Shown piece after piece: positions 62,991 to 64,000 of a DNA stretch of 64,000 bases; position 1 is the stretch's first letter; each line of letters starts with the position of its first letter. Under the pieces are notes generated by a model. That model was not told where the DNA came from. It worked only from the letters and a program-made list of their open reading frames with translations, and made no database searches. A program made the translations under genes and the position numbers. The stretch covers positions 22,811,109-22,875,108 of the forward strand of contig OW203764.1 in the NCBI GenBank assembly GCA_934045905.1. Direction: 5' to 3'. The DNA is from Leuctra nigra (lineage: Eukaryota > Arthropoda > Insecta > Plecoptera > Leuctridae).

Positions 62991-64000
62991 TACGGACCAT
63001 CTTTGGGATTTATATACCCACCCTAGACCCCAGTCTACATTTTATTAGCATCTTCTAATATATTAGATTTTTACGTATTCTGTCAGTCTTGTTGCTAACG
63101 AATACTCATTTCTCAAGTCACTCAGGTGTTTCTAAAGCTTAGCTTTGCCATCTAAAAAGTCGCTTGGTAATTGGTATTGTTACTTCTTTAATTCAGGATC
63201 TCGAGAACCCATTGTTACACTCCTTCCCCTCCTCCTTCCACCCTTCTCCCTTGCCATCATTATCCCGTGGTTCTTGTTAGTGGCTCAAGATAAAAGAAGA
63301 GTCCAATTAAGCATTTCCTATTTTGATTGTCGGATTTCTTTTGAACTTTTCACATCTCCTCGAAGTGATGGATTTTGGTTGAACGCAATTTAATTAAGAT
63401 AATTAAAAAGAAAAAATGTCAAAGGAGTTGGTTAAACTAGTTATGTGAATGGATGAATGTAGAATCAGACGAGCTTTGGAGATGACATAATGAGATTGAG
63501 GATCGAATGCATGCTGTAGTTGGACGTCTCACGATAGAGAATTTGTTAATTTGTAGAGACATTTGTTTCTGTCAGGAAATGGTGAAAACACTGGCAAGTA
63601 TTTTAACTAATATTAGATTTATTTGAGTTCTCGAAGAATATACTGAATATTCGTGTAATGAAAGTATTCACGAATTGAGCTTCCTAAATATGTGTGAAAT
63701 TATTACTAAATACATTTAACTTGAAATTGGGATGGATTGTTACAAATTGTAACACAATCCTATGTTAAAGTTAATATTTTCACAAAAGTAAATTTTTTTC
63801 ATTCTCGAAACCCTTCAGATTCTAACAATTATAAAAGAATATAGGTCACAAAGATTTTAAAAAAATCCAAGTCGCAAGTAAACGAATAAATTGAAAATAA
63901 GCAGTATAAAAATCCAGCCCAGCAAAAAGGGCTTATGCATTTTCTTTGACTCACATTATGTAATTGCAATCAAGCTGAAAATTACATAGTGATAAATTGG
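62991..64000. other. non-coding stretch
   Basis: An 82-codon frame at 63145-63393 is unrecognised. Nothing else was seen to the end of the window. Confidence 0.4.

Overview
The window looks like a gene-poor, AT-rich stretch of an animal nuclear genome. Tc1/mariner-like and hAT-like miniature transposons, tRNA-derived SINE-like pieces, GT, GAT and AC microsatellites, and the absence of long open frames all point away from a prokaryote. An arthropod, most likely an insect, is my best guess from the overall style of the repeats. I cannot name a species or order from sequence alone.

I recognise no protein-coding gene. The longest ATG-initiated frame is 177 codons, and none of the longer frames resembles a family I know. 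The window is therefore most simply read as intergenic or intronic DNA. A few GC-richer islands carry open frames that could be single exons or non-coding first exons: 2515-3009, 21415-21560, 33030-33345, 37846-38046 and 58867-59094. They are listed with low confidence.

The supportable content is repeats. Four mobile elements have recognisable ends. A 755-bp hAT-type non-autonomous element (44338-45092) has an exact 8-bp target duplication. A 211-bp TA-flanked element (61140-61350) looks like Tc1/mariner. A 1.1-kb element (55869-56996) has inverted repeats of more than 200 bp. A small element lies at 8162-8340. The most unusual object is at 26203-26459: a perfect 33-bp inverted repeat encloses an almost intact tRNA cloverleaf, and 12-bp direct repeats flank the whole unit. 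A dispersed repeat family has copies near 4.6, 40.1, 49.7-51.1 and 62.9 kb. A degenerate array with a spacing of about 125-155 bp at 54970-55770 carries the same composite motif five times, joining a CCGGAAGT (ETS-like) core to TGACGTCA (CRE-like).

Two patterns look regulatory rather than repetitive. A 12-mer, CGGCACCTCCAC, occurs four times exactly and once with one change, with no flanking similarity. Four CACAATG (SOX-like) sites fall within about 180 bp at 57398-57578. Long G homopolymers (16, 17, 19 and 11 bases) all lie on the + strand, while C runs reach only about 7. Functional readings of these patterns are inference.
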